Origin: JBAXQQ01 sp037131695
GTDB lineage: Bacteria > Armatimonadota > Hebobacteria > CAIYQO01
Assembly: GCA_964638715.1 (NCBI GenBank)
Contig: CAZWZF010000015.1
Location: forward strand, 1-64,000
Length of the DNA: 64,000 nt
Reading direction: 5' to 3'
Positions 43,316 to 52,054 of the stretch are shown piece after piece. The notes under the pieces were generated by a model, which made no database searches, was not told the DNA's origin, and saw only the letters and a program-made list of their open reading frames with translations. How positions within the stretch are numbered: the first letter of the stretch is position 1; each line of letters opens with the position of its first letter. A program made the translations under genes and the position numbers.

Positions 43316-44788
43316 CTAAATCCCCAACCTTACAAACTGCTCTGATGGGGCATCATTTGCTATCATGAGTTCTTTCATCAGTTTTATCATGCGCGCTTCC
43401 ACCTGCGGGTAGTCTATCGGGTGTTGTTGTTCGGGGTCGCTTTGCAGGTCATATAGCGCGGTGGGGAATTTTATTTGCCGTGGCGCACCGGTTTCCAGGG
43501 TATGCGCGGTGGTATCAAGTTTTAATGTTTTCAGGCCTTTGGTGAATGAAAACGGTGGTGCCAATTCTGCGGTAGCGAGAAGTTCATTATCCATAAATGC
43601 CCGTCCTACACCATGCCGGGTAGTCATCAGGGTGTATTCATATAATGGCGCATTTTCCGCAACAGGTCCGCGCATGTATAGATAGCGTCCGTCGGTACAA
43701 TTCACCTGTCCGCCAAATAATCCGAACAGGCCTGCTTCGCGCACCGGCTTGTCAGATGCGATGGTTTCGCGCAGGGGGATTCCTTGCATGTCTGGCGGCA
43801 GTGGCAAGTTGAAATAATCAAGCAGCGTTGGCGCAATATCGATAGTTTGTACCAATGCATCGCGGCGCTGGTTGCTTACTCCGCAGCGCGGGTCCCAAAT
43901 GAAAAATGGCGTGTTGGCTACTTCGTTGTAAAACGGCGCCCAGCATTTTGCCCAGCATCCATGCTCACCCAATAGAAAACCATGGTCGGTATTGACTATA
44001 AGCATGGTATCTTTCCATAAGTCGTGATCATCCATGAAGTCGAGTATTTTACCCAGTGATTCATCGCACATGGTATGCAGAGCTGCGCTTTCCCGTCGGC
44101 AGCGTTCTACTTCTTCTGGCGTTTGATTAACAAAGTCGTATGGCGGCCAGTCAAAATGTGGGGTGTCGTCACCGGGATACATGTCGCGAAAACGTTCTGG
44201 CGCGAAGTATGGCTCGTGGGGGTCGAATGTTTCTATATGCAGGAACCAGTTGTCTTCGTCGTGATTGTTTTCAAGAAAATCGAGGGCATTGGTAAAGGTA
44301 ACCGTCTGGTAATGGTCTTTTTCGTCTGTTATATGGGCACGGCTTGTCCAATTATGATGGTCGCGTCCAAGGTTTTGTACTGTATCTGGTATATTTGGAT
44401 TTTTAATTGCCGGTTTCCAGTGGTCATATTCCTGACCCCGCACTATTTCCCAGCTTGAATAGCGATTGTGATATGTCGCGCCGCCGTCTTCCCAGTAATG
44501 GTAGTGGTCGCTTATCAGATGCGAATATACGCCATTGTCTTTCAATAGTTCTGGCATTGAATCATCAAATGGCTCGATGGGTCCCCAACTGCGATGCAGG
44601 AAATTATATCGTCCAGTATGTATATCGCGTCGCGCCGGCATACACGGCATACTGGCGACATAAGAATTATCAAACGTAACCGTGCGCTCCGCCAACCGCT
44701 GAAAATTCGGGGTCTGTACCCAATCGCTGCCGTAAGGTTTCAGCATACGCCGGTTCAACGAGTCAAACATCACCATAATAGCTTTCAT
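43316..44788 (-). CDS. Formylglycine-dependent sulfatase
   Basis: A 490-residue type I sulfatase. The metal-binding start is AIMVMFDSLN (D9). The modified-cysteine motif C-x-P-x-R is C49-M50-P51-A52-R53 in MPCMPARRDIHTGR; C49 is converted to formylglycine by an FGE or anSME not encoded here. Later motifs HIETFDPHEPYFAP and IVNTDHGFLLGEHG supply metal and sulfate contacts. It has no signal peptide. It hydrolyses a sulfate ester, probably on a sugar freed by the adjacent fucosidases. It is divergent from the GH20/GH67-like gene. Confidence 0.9.
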   Translation of the reverse strand: MKAIMVMFDSLNRRMLKPYGSDWVQTPNFQRLAERTVTFDNSYVASMPCMPARRDIHTGRYNFLHRSWGPIEPFDDSMPELLKDNGVYSHLISDHYHYWEDGGATYHNRYSSWEIVRGQEYDHWKPAIKNPNIPDTVQNLGRDHHNWTSRAHITDEKDHYQTVTFTNALDFLENNHDEDNWFLHIETFDPHEPYFAPERFRDMYPGDDTPHFDWPPYDFVNQTPEEVERCRRESAALHTMCDESLGKILDFMDDHDLWKDTMLIVNTDHGFLLGEHGCWAKCWAPFYNEVANTPFFIWDPRCGVSNQRRDALVQTIDIAPTLLDYFNLPLPPDMQGIPLRETIASDKPVREAGLFGLFGGQVNCTDGRYLYMRGPVAENAPLYEYTLMTTRHGVGRAFMDNELLATAELAPPFSFTKGLKTLKLDTTAHTLETGAPRQIKFPTALYDLQSDPEQQHPIDYPQVEARMIKLMKELMIANDAPSEQFVRLGI

Positions 44789-44902
44789 AATTTACTTCTT
44801 TCGATAGAACAGCTTTAGGTGAAATGATAGCTTTGTTAAGGTGGTGTGTCAATGAAAATATCAGTTAGGTAATCTTTTTACATCGATTAATAGATTATAA
44901 TA

Positions 44903-44941
44903 AAACTGCAGTTTACCAAACAATGAGATACCTTCTATAAT
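44903..44941 (+). promoter_or_regulatory. Promoter overlapped by a 12-bp palindrome
   Basis: AAACTGCAGTTT (44903-44914) is a perfect palindrome. It overlaps a -35 box TTACCA (44913-44918), which is 17 bp from TATAAT (44936-44941), 34 bp before the GH20/GH67-like gene. The geometry is that of a repressible promoter. Confidence 0.55.
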
Positions 44942-44974
44942 ACACGCAGTTGTTAACCGGAAAGGAGCGTTCTT

Positions 44975-46624
44975 ATGCGCAATATTGTCTTTAATTTGCC
45001 TGCAGTTGTTAGTGAAGTAGTACGGCAGGCAGTGATGGTGTTCAGCCGAATTGTGTTTGAACGTACCGGATTATTGGTTAAGACAGAAGGATTGAGTGAT
45101 TTAACGATTAGCCTGGCTTATGATTTGTCGCTTGGAAATGAAGGATTTTGTATAGAAGACGCGGCAGCGGGTGGCATAATAATCAGCGGACATGATGACC
45201 GCGGATTGGTCGCCGGTATTGGAAAATTACTGCACGACGCGAGTTTTATGCCCGGCGAGTTTGTTCCCGGCAGATGGCGCGGCACATCAGTGCCGGTTAT
45301 GCCGGTACGCGGTATCTACTTTGCCACCCATTTTCATAACTGGTATCATGATGCGCCAATTGAAAAGGTTGAACGCTACATTGAAGAATTGGCGTTATGG
45401 GGCACCAATGTGCTTAGTGTCTGGTTCGACATGCACCATTATAAAGGCATTAATGACCCGGAAGCGCAAAAGATGTTGGAAAGACTGCATGCCATGCTGA
45501 TGGCGGCAAAACGTATCGGGATGGATACCGGGTTGACAACTCTTGCCAATGAAGGTTATGCCGACAGTCCGGAACCGTTGCGCGCTGAATGGGTTGCCGG
45601 ACAAAATGGATATCACCACGAACCTGCCGGACATTATCATGTCGAAATTTGTCCGAACAAACCCGGCGGAACCGAGTTAATTCTGCAGTTGGCTGAGGAG
45701 CGGATGGAATTTTTTGATGATATCGGCATTGACTACTATTGGATATGGCCTTATGACCAGGGTGGCTGCACCTGTTCTGCTTGTTCTCCGTGGGGGGCAA
45801 ATGGTTTCCTTTCCATTGCAAGGACTGTTGCTCATCGTGTTCGCGCGCGCTTTCCAAAGACGAAAATTGTTCTTTCCACCTGGTATTTTGATCATTTTGT
45901 TGATGGTGAATGGGCCGGGTTGGATGCCGCATTCGCCGATAAACCTGATTGGGTCGATTTATTGCTGGCAGATGATTATGGCGATGACTTTCCACCATAT
46001 CCGCTGCAGCATGGGGTTCCCGGCGGTTTTAAAATGGTTGGATTTCCGGAAATCAGCATGTATCATTGCGACCCCTGGGGTGGGTATGGCGCCAACCCGG
46101 TGCCGGCACATATTCAATCGTTATGGAACCAGGCACTGACTCGTCTTATCGGCGGTTTCCCATATTCAGAGGGAATATACGAAGACCTTAACAAGGCAAT
46201 CATGGCGCAATGCTATTGGAATCCTACCAAACCGGTGGCGGATACAGTGCGTGAATACCTGTCTGCAATAGGTGTGGTTGATGTGGATAAAGTTGTGCGG
46301 GCTATAGATATCCTCGAACGAGCTTTCCCGCACTATTTGATAATAGATAATGATGTCCGTCACGTCAGTTTTGGCAATACAGACGGGGCCGATGAAGCAG
46401 CAAATCTGCTGCTGGCTGCTGATGCGGAAATGCCGGAATGGGCAAAAACTGGTTGGCGCTGGCGAATACTATTGCTGCGGGGAATAATTGATACTGAACT
46501 TGTGCACAATAATTTTACTCCCACTCCTGCCTGTGATAATGCTTTCAAGGAATTGACAGAAATATATCATGCGCAACATGCCGACAGTTGGGTGGCACCA
46601 CCATTAAAAATGCCAGGTGAATAA
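44975..46624 (+). CDS. GH20/GH67-type glycosidase-like protein
   Basis: A 549-residue protein. Residues 1-95 look like the GH20b/GH67 N-terminal alpha-beta domain (GGIIISGHDDRGLVAGIGKLLHD), and the barrel starts PVRGIYFATHFHNWYHDAP. Inside are VSTWYFDHF-like and DYYWIWPYDQGGCTCSACSPW segments; the C-x-C-x-x-C cluster is typical of several uncharacterised relatives. Acidic residues that could be catalytic occur in DIGIDYYWIWPYDQ and WVDLLLADDYGDDF. AAAGGAG lies 8 nt upstream. The UroD-type gene starts one base after its stop, and a repressible-looking promoter precedes it. Likely substrate is an amino sugar or uronic acid glycan; not determined. Confidence 0.68.
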   Translation: MRNIVFNLPAVVSEVVRQAVMVFSRIVFERTGLLVKTEGLSDLTISLAYDLSLGNEGFCIEDAAAGGIIISGHDDRGLVAGIGKLLHDASFMPGEFVPGRWRGTSVPVMPVRGIYFATHFHNWYHDAPIEKVERYIEELALWGTNVLSVWFDMHHYKGINDPEAQKMLERLHAMLMAAKRIGMDTGLTTLANEGYADSPEPLRAEWVAGQNGYHHEPAGHYHVEICPNKPGGTELILQLAEERMEFFDDIGIDYYWIWPYDQGGCTCSACSPWGANGFLSIARTVAHRVRARFPKTKIVLSTWYFDHFVDGEWAGLDAAFADKPDWVDLLLADDYGDDFPPYPLQHGVPGGFKMVGFPEISMYHCDPWGGYGANPVPAHIQSLWNQALTRLIGGFPYSEGIYEDLNKAIMAQCYWNPTKPVADTVREYLSAIGVVDVDKVVRAIDILERAFPHYLIIDNDVRHVSFGNTDGADEAANLLLAADAEMPEWAKTGWRWRILLLRGIIDTELVHNNFTPTPACDNAFKELTEIYHAQHADSWVAPPLKMPGE

Positions 46625-46625
46625 T

Positions 46626-47792
46626 ATGAGTGATATCGATTTTAACGATTATGCTGACAAATGGCAGACTAATGCCTTATTGGCTCTTGACACTATCGCG
46701 ATGCGTCCGGTCCGAGGGATTCCCACCTGTACATTGAATGATATGCAGTGGTCGCATCTGGATATATTTTCGGGTAATCCACCCGGCAGTTATGAGAAGG
46801 ACCCGGTGCGGGTTTACCGCGAGTTTTCGCTGAAAACCGGCGTATGTTTCATAGACCAGTGGATACCTGAAAATCCGTTAAGCATGCGCGACCAGGGTTA
46901 TGAAGATACAACCCGCGGCGCAACTACCGGCGCGGAAGAAATCTTTTGTGATGGTATGCGGATTGATTCGCCGGAAGCAGCGGTTGAACACATGGAAAAA
47001 TATCTTTTTCCACAATGGGAACAATGGCGGAAAAATCTTATAGCGAATGTTGATGAAGAAGTGCGTGGCCGTATTGCAGGTGAAGTGAAGGTGCAGAACT
47101 TTTTTGGCATGAATATGCTGAAAGGGCCATATAACGGCTTTTTCACCTTCCCGGGGTTTCTATATGGCCAATACGGATATGTTAATTATTTTTCAGCTTA
47201 CGCGCTGTATCCGGAAATAATAGAAAAAGGTTTTAAATTATATGCTGATGCTGCCGAAGTGTATAACCGTATTGCTACCCGCGCAATTATCGAAGGCGGG
47301 TTGCCGCGATTAATTCGACTTGACCATGACATGGCAGATTCCCGCGGGACACTGGTGAATGTTAAAACATTGGATAATTTATGGATGCCTCATTTCGCGC
47401 GTGCCATTAAGCCATTATTGGATGCCGATATCAGGCTGATATGGCATTGCGATGGCAACCTTATGGAGATGGTTCCGCGATTGTTGGAAGCAGGCATTGG
47501 CGGATTCCAGGGGTTTCAGTATGAGGATGGCATGGATTACGAAAAAATCTGCAAGATGACTGACCGCAATGGCGATCCGCTGTTTATTATTGCCGGTGTA
47601 TCCGTAACCCGCACATTGCCAATGGGCAAGCCGTCAGATGTTAAACGCGAGATGGACTGGTTGGTAGAAAAAGGACCAAAAGTCGGTTTGATGCTGGCCT
47701 GCAGCAGTTCGATTGCCCCGGGTGTGCCGTTGGAGAACATGAAAACTTTGCTTGAAGGATTTGCGCATTATCGGGTTAATGGGCGAATTTAA
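46626..47792 (+). CDS. UroD-superfamily protein (methyltransferase-like)
   Basis: A 388-residue protein related in motif layout to that at 11317: IWHCDGNLMEMVPRLLEAGIGGFQGFQYEDG and ACSSSIAPGVPLENMKTLL (key parts HCDGN and GFQGFQYE). Here a cysteine precedes the C-terminal box (LMLACSSS), so a Cys-Cys-His zinc site is conceivable. It has a longer N-terminal region than HemE. The chosen ATG has AGGTG 6 nt upstream and lies one base after the stop of the GH20/GH67-like gene; the frame also allows a GTG at 46617. The coupling argues for a shared carbohydrate substrate. Confidence 0.8.
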   Translation: MSDIDFNDYADKWQTNALLALDTIAMRPVRGIPTCTLNDMQWSHLDIFSGNPPGSYEKDPVRVYREFSLKTGVCFIDQWIPENPLSMRDQGYEDTTRGATTGAEEIFCDGMRIDSPEAAVEHMEKYLFPQWEQWRKNLIANVDEEVRGRIAGEVKVQNFFGMNMLKGPYNGFFTFPGFLYGQYGYVNYFSAYALYPEIIEKGFKLYADAAEVYNRIATRAIIEGGLPRLIRLDHDMADSRGTLVNVKTLDNLWMPHFARAIKPLLDADIRLIWHCDGNLMEMVPRLLEAGIGGFQGFQYEDGMDYEKICKMTDRNGDPLFIIAGVSVTRTLPMGKPSDVKREMDWLVEKGPKVGLMLACSSSIAPGVPLENMKTLLEGFAHYRVNGRI

Positions 47793-47883
47793 TTACATTA
47801 ATAGGTGGAACTGGACATATTAAGTTTTAGATAAGGATTTGCCTTGCTCTAAGTTTTTAAAAATTATAATAGTTAAGAGTTGT

Positions 47884-48009
47884 AGTCACAGTGTGGAACA
47901 GGGTCGCAACCCGGCTGATTTCTTTGAAACTATCATTTTACCACTTGCTAATCAGGAGATTGGCGTTCCTGGGGATAGCCGGGCTGCGACCCTGTTCCAA
48001 ACGGTGACT
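47884..48009. mobile_element. 126-bp MITE-like element with long terminal inverted repeats
   Basis: The left end AGTCACAGTGTGGAACAGGG.. (from 47884) and the right end ..CCCTGTTCCAAACGGTGACT (to 48009) are imperfect inverted repeats of about 33 bp. The inner 22 bp, 47895-47916 against 47977-47998, differ at one position. The 60-bp centre is AT-rich and non-coding. Partial copies occur at 29866-29898 and 42135-42180. No transposase with such ends lies in the window. It fills most of the 301-bp gap between convergent genes, where its hairpin could also end transcription. Confidence 0.75.
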
Positions 48010-48093
48010 GAAAATTTCGGGTATTTCTTCTTATTAAAGTTCCTTTTCCTTAAGAGAATGGGTAAATTTTAATTTTTAATTTTCAATTCGTCT

Positions 48094-51000
48094 TCACTCC
48101 ACTCTCGCGTCTCCCCATTCTGCTGGTTCCAGTCGGCTTTCGTGGGGGATATCATTTACCACGTTGGCGGTAAAGCTGTTGTTGTGCCAATATGCCCGGC
48201 TGGCGGTGCCGGTGCCGCCGATGTTGCCGTAGATGTAACCGGCGTCCATGCGAAGGGTGTCGCCGGATTTCAGTATGGTTAATCCAACCAGGTCTCGCGG
48301 TATTACTGCGGTGACAGTGAAGCCGGTGGCGGTTTTCGCGTAGTTTTGCAATAAAACCTTGTCGGTTGCGGTGATGGCGTCAAATGGTTCGCTGCCCTGG
48401 GGAGAGGTAAGAACAATTGGGGTGCCGGTAAAACCGGCAACTTTTGGCTGCATCAGCACTGCCCATGGTTTGCCGTCGCGCTGGCTGATGAGCAGGCGAA
48501 TGTCGCCGACTGTCGGCTTGGTGCGTTTGGGGTCAGCAATCATATTTGTACCGATTTGAATATCCAACAGATTGCCGCCTTTGAATATCATTTGTGGGTC
48601 GACAATGGCATTAATCAGTGGCGCCGGTGAGGTAACCGCATACCGGAAATACAGGTTTTTTGTGTCGCATGATGCCTGCACCTGGAAGTCGTGCTGGTCA
48701 TCCGTTTTTTTGCCTACCGGGTCAGTATACGACAATCCCGCTGCGCCGCCGCGCGCTAGCACCAGAGGTTTGCTTCCGGCGATCTGCAGGTCGTATTCCG
48801 CGAATGCTTTCGCCGCCTGTGCCGCCAGTTCCGGTGTGTGGTGATAGGTGCCGCCAGCCAGATCTTTGACGGTATCCAATCCGATTACTTCGCTTACCCG
48901 GCAATCCTGGTCGCCGGCGAGTATATATGTTTTATTTGTTCCCTTCGGCTGTACCATTTGTCCGGCGAGGAACTCAACATAATAAATATTAGGGCCATTA
49001 TTCCCTTTCGCTCCATGTTCAAACACCTGTGATACAAATAGACCGTCATCTCGCACCAGGTCAACAGTGCCGAAATAACTGACAAGTCCAGAATATCGTC
49101 CGACTATTCCCACCGGGCAAGTGGCTCCCCACATTGTGCCGGGACCGGGTGAACCGATATTGATAGCATCACGCCAGGTGCGCAATCCCTGGTAAAGCCA
49201 TTCGCGGTTTCCATCAGCACGATATCTGGCAAGGTCGCTGCCATCATGCCATCCCCATATTTCCTTTCCGTCAGGGTCAGTCCAGGTTTGTCCGGTAGAA
49301 CCTTTTGTAATCCTTTCCGGTTTAGCAAAGTCATACGTTGGTACGCCATCTTTACCGACAGTTTTCGGACGGTATATTATACCGTCACCATAAAGATTCA
49401 GGTCGGCATCCATCCATTGAAAATATGGCATTGCCGGCACTTCGGTTATTTCACTTACCTGGGCTTCCATATCACCATTGGCATCTGCCCATACGTAATC
49501 TTTCCCTGGCGGATAGACTTTTGTATCATCCATTATGGTAAATGGTGCGCGTGGGCACAGCACAGCATTGGGATGGTTGCGGAACCGGAAATATATCGGG
49601 CGGAACAGGTCGCCTTCGCGAATCCACATCACCTTGCCGAATGCCCATATTTCAGATACGGCGTATTGCTTGCCGCTGCGCGCGGTAAAGGTGCGAAATG
49701 GAAAGAAAAAGCCGCCATTGCCAGCATTAATCGCGTTGGCAGATTTTGGTGAATAATAGGTTGATTTCGGGTACCAGGTTCCCTTCTTCAAGTCGATTTT
49801 CCAGATGGTATTATCGAAAAATGCTTCATTTTTATTTGTCGGATCAATCCAGGCGAATGGCGAGTAAGAGCATCCGCCAAAGAATTCTTTCAACAACTTC
49901 CCGCTTTTGCAGTTCCATACGCTGATTCTCTTCATGGGGATTGATGTTTCCGGCACCCATAGTTTCCCCTTGCCATCTATCGCGATGCCGCCGGGGTCGA
50001 GAATGCCGGTCGGATCATATTTGCCAATTACCGGTCGCCCACCTTTTTTGCCGATGCTGCGTTTGTATTTGCCATCGGCGGTGAATACGCTGATATTTTG
50101 CAGTTTCCCCTGATTTGCCACATAAATCATCCCGTCGGCATCAACCGCAATTCCCGCTGGTGCGTCAATATTTGTGGTGATAAAATCGGTAATTTTATTA
50201 TTCAGCTGGTGTATTATTTTACCGCGCACGATCTTTTTATCGCTGATAACATATATCGTTCCGTCAGCGGTGGCTGCCAATCGGCCTGGTTTTGGTATTT
50301 CAAGGGTGTTTTTTATATCGCCGCTTACTGCATCATATACGCCTATCAGGTTGCGGGTGGCAAAACTTACATAGAGTGTGCCGTTGGCATACGCCAATCC
50401 GGTGGGGATATTTGACGCGGCATCGCCGCCTTCCGGCGGCAGCAGCCCCTGGCGTTTATTGCCGAATACCATCGGCTGGCCGGATACGGTGGAATATACG
50501 TTGACTTCTTTGCCTTCACCTTCGCCATTGGCAAAAAATCGCGTCCCGTCGGTGGCGAGTATGGAAGCGTTTTTGTGACTGATTCCCCACAGTTTTTTAC
50601 CGTTCAGGTCGGTACCGATGATGCCCCAACCGGCTTCGTGACCGGTCCAGCCAAGGATGATTTTATCGCCGGCAACAGTCGCGGCGGTAGGCGGGCCGTA
50701 ATCGCCGCCCCAGCCGCCGGTGCCGTCGGATGTTTTCCACGCCGGCTGCCCGGAGTTGCCGATGGACATTACATATTTCGTCGTTATGGGAGCGTGATAC
50801 AGGCCTTTCCAGGTATAATCGCCAGCGGGGAGCAGATTTCCATTGCAATCTTTCCCATCCCATTTCTCGGTAATTTCACCGGCTTTTCGCGGTGTCTGGG
50901 CTGCGATGTGGCGGACAATTTTATTATCTTTATCATACAGCGCGACAGTAGTATCGCCGTCAGCGGGCAGGTTGTAGGTAAATGTCAGCGGTGTTGGCGG

Positions 51001-51840
51001 TGCTGGTTTGTGCATCGGGTCTACCCAGGCACGGGGAATATTTCCCTTTTCCGCAAAAATCAACTTGCCCCAACAGCCAGTATCCTGCCAGGGAAATCCT
51101 CCCTGGCTCATCAGGTCGTAGGCGCAGCTTTTGTATACCATTCCAGAACCATCACCCCATAGGAATTGCAGCGTTGCCGTCGCTACATCACCGGCGACTG
51201 GATGGGTATCCTTCGCATTTAGGGTATCCCATGGTATACGATATTCCATGGTAAAACCTTTTCCGTCGGTATCTGTTTTATAGGCGGCTTGAAAGTTTAC
51301 ATGCGGAACTACACCATGCGGTCCCCATTCAGCCCTTACCGGCTGCAGCGCCATTGATTTATGAATCTGTAAAGCTGGTTCTTTATTATCTGTAAAATAC
51401 CATATCATCAAATGCAACGGTTGCCCAACTTCTGCCCCAGTAGCTTCAATACCACCCAGGCTGCCTTTTAAAAATGGAAAAGGCAATCGCCGGTCAGTCA
51501 CCAATCGCACCTGCAGACAGTCTCCCATCCAGGCTTTGTCGGCATCCGCCGCCGGGTTGTGGCGGTTCATCAACGGAGTGGTATCTTTCACCTTCGCGCC
51601 AATATACAGTGCGTCGTTATCATACATCATCGCGCATTCCGCCCGCTGGCTATCGCGGTTCTCCTCGCGTTCGTAACTCTCAAAATGCCCGCTCCAATCC
51701 CAGTCGCCAAGATTGCCGTCAATAACCACCGGCCCCGGCAGCGGAACAACATAAAGCTTCTTGTTAAGTCCGCGTCCGCTCTCAGCAAATGTCAGGCTGA
51801 CAAGAACGAGAAGGAAGAAAGTTAGTGTGAAAATACGCAT
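48094..51840 (-). CDS. Giant secreted CBM9 / FlgD-Ig / beta-propeller / CBM9 protein
   Basis: A 1248-residue exported protein. After a signal peptide (MRIFTLTFFLLVLVSLTFA) comes a CBM9/DOMON-like domain (about 25-270; VVIDGNLGDWDWSG, AMMYDNDALYIGAKVKD, MEYRIPWDTL). A FlgD-like Ig (about 285-350; TTVALYDKDNKIVRHIA, EKWDGKDCNGNLLPAGDYTW), several NHL-type propeller blades (GLAYANGTLYVSF, GIAVDADGMIYVANQG, GIAIDGKGKLWVPE) and a second CBM9-like domain (about 1060-1248) follow. It is the larger paralog of the 14.7-17.9 kb protein, which lacks the first CBM9. GGAG lies 8 nt before ATG 51840. Probably a surface glycan-binding scaffold; no catalytic site recognised. Confidence 0.72.
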   Translation of the reverse strand: MRIFTLTFFLLVLVSLTFAESGRGLNKKLYVVPLPGPVVIDGNLGDWDWSGHFESYEREENRDSQRAECAMMYDNDALYIGAKVKDTTPLMNRHNPAADADKAWMGDCLQVRLVTDRRLPFPFLKGSLGGIEATGAEVGQPLHLMIWYFTDNKEPALQIHKSMALQPVRAEWGPHGVVPHVNFQAAYKTDTDGKGFTMEYRIPWDTLNAKDTHPVAGDVATATLQFLWGDGSGMVYKSCAYDLMSQGGFPWQDTGCWGKLIFAEKGNIPRAWVDPMHKPAPPTPLTFTYNLPADGDTTVALYDKDNKIVRHIAAQTPRKAGEITEKWDGKDCNGNLLPAGDYTWKGLYHAPITTKYVMSIGNSGQPAWKTSDGTGGWGGDYGPPTAATVAGDKIILGWTGHEAGWGIIGTDLNGKKLWGISHKNASILATDGTRFFANGEGEGKEVNVYSTVSGQPMVFGNKRQGLLPPEGGDAASNIPTGLAYANGTLYVSFATRNLIGVYDAVSGDIKNTLEIPKPGRLAATADGTIYVISDKKIVRGKIIHQLNNKITDFITTNIDAPAGIAVDADGMIYVANQGKLQNISVFTADGKYKRSIGKKGGRPVIGKYDPTGILDPGGIAIDGKGKLWVPETSIPMKRISVWNCKSGKLLKEFFGGCSYSPFAWIDPTNKNEAFFDNTIWKIDLKKGTWYPKSTYYSPKSANAINAGNGGFFFPFRTFTARSGKQYAVSEIWAFGKVMWIREGDLFRPIYFRFRNHPNAVLCPRAPFTIMDDTKVYPPGKDYVWADANGDMEAQVSEITEVPAMPYFQWMDADLNLYGDGIIYRPKTVGKDGVPTYDFAKPERITKGSTGQTWTDPDGKEIWGWHDGSDLARYRADGNREWLYQGLRTWRDAINIGSPGPGTMWGATCPVGIVGRYSGLVSYFGTVDLVRDDGLFVSQVFEHGAKGNNGPNIYYVEFLAGQMVQPKGTNKTYILAGDQDCRVSEVIGLDTVKDLAGGTYHHTPELAAQAAKAFAEYDLQIAGSKPLVLARGGAAGLSYTDPVGKKTDDQHDFQVQASCDTKNLYFRYAVTSPAPLINAIVDPQMIFKGGNLLDIQIGTNMIADPKRTKPTVGDIRLLISQRDGKPWAVLMQPKVAGFTGTPIVLTSPQGSEPFDAITATDKVLLQNYAKTATGFTVTAVIPRDLVGLTILKSGDTLRMDAGYIYGNIGGTGTASRAYWHNNSFTANVVNDIPHESRLEPAEWGDARVE

Positions 51841-51964
51841 GATAATATCTCCAATAAGCAAATCACCCGGAACCGCTTCCGAGATTAATAATTAATTATA
51901 TATCATTTGTAGGTGGGTGTTCAATGGGTTGTGGAAATTAATAAAGATATACTTGTTAAAATTT

Positions 51965-52048
51965 AACCACAAAGATCACAAAGAAAACAAAGAAAATTAT
52001 CAAGAAATTCTTTGTGTTCTTTGTGAATTCTTTGCGTTCTTTGTGGTT
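51965..52048. repeat. ACCACAAAG-type inverted repeat
   Basis: Outer arms AACCACAAAG (51965-51974) and CTTTGTGGTT (52039-52048) enclose runs of CAAAGAAAACAAAG and TTCTTTGTGTTCTTTGTG. It can fold into a long A/T-rich hairpin 6 bp after the GH29 stop and may end that transcript. It belongs to the family at 34493-34570. Confidence 0.65.
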
Positions 52049-52054
52049 GATCCT

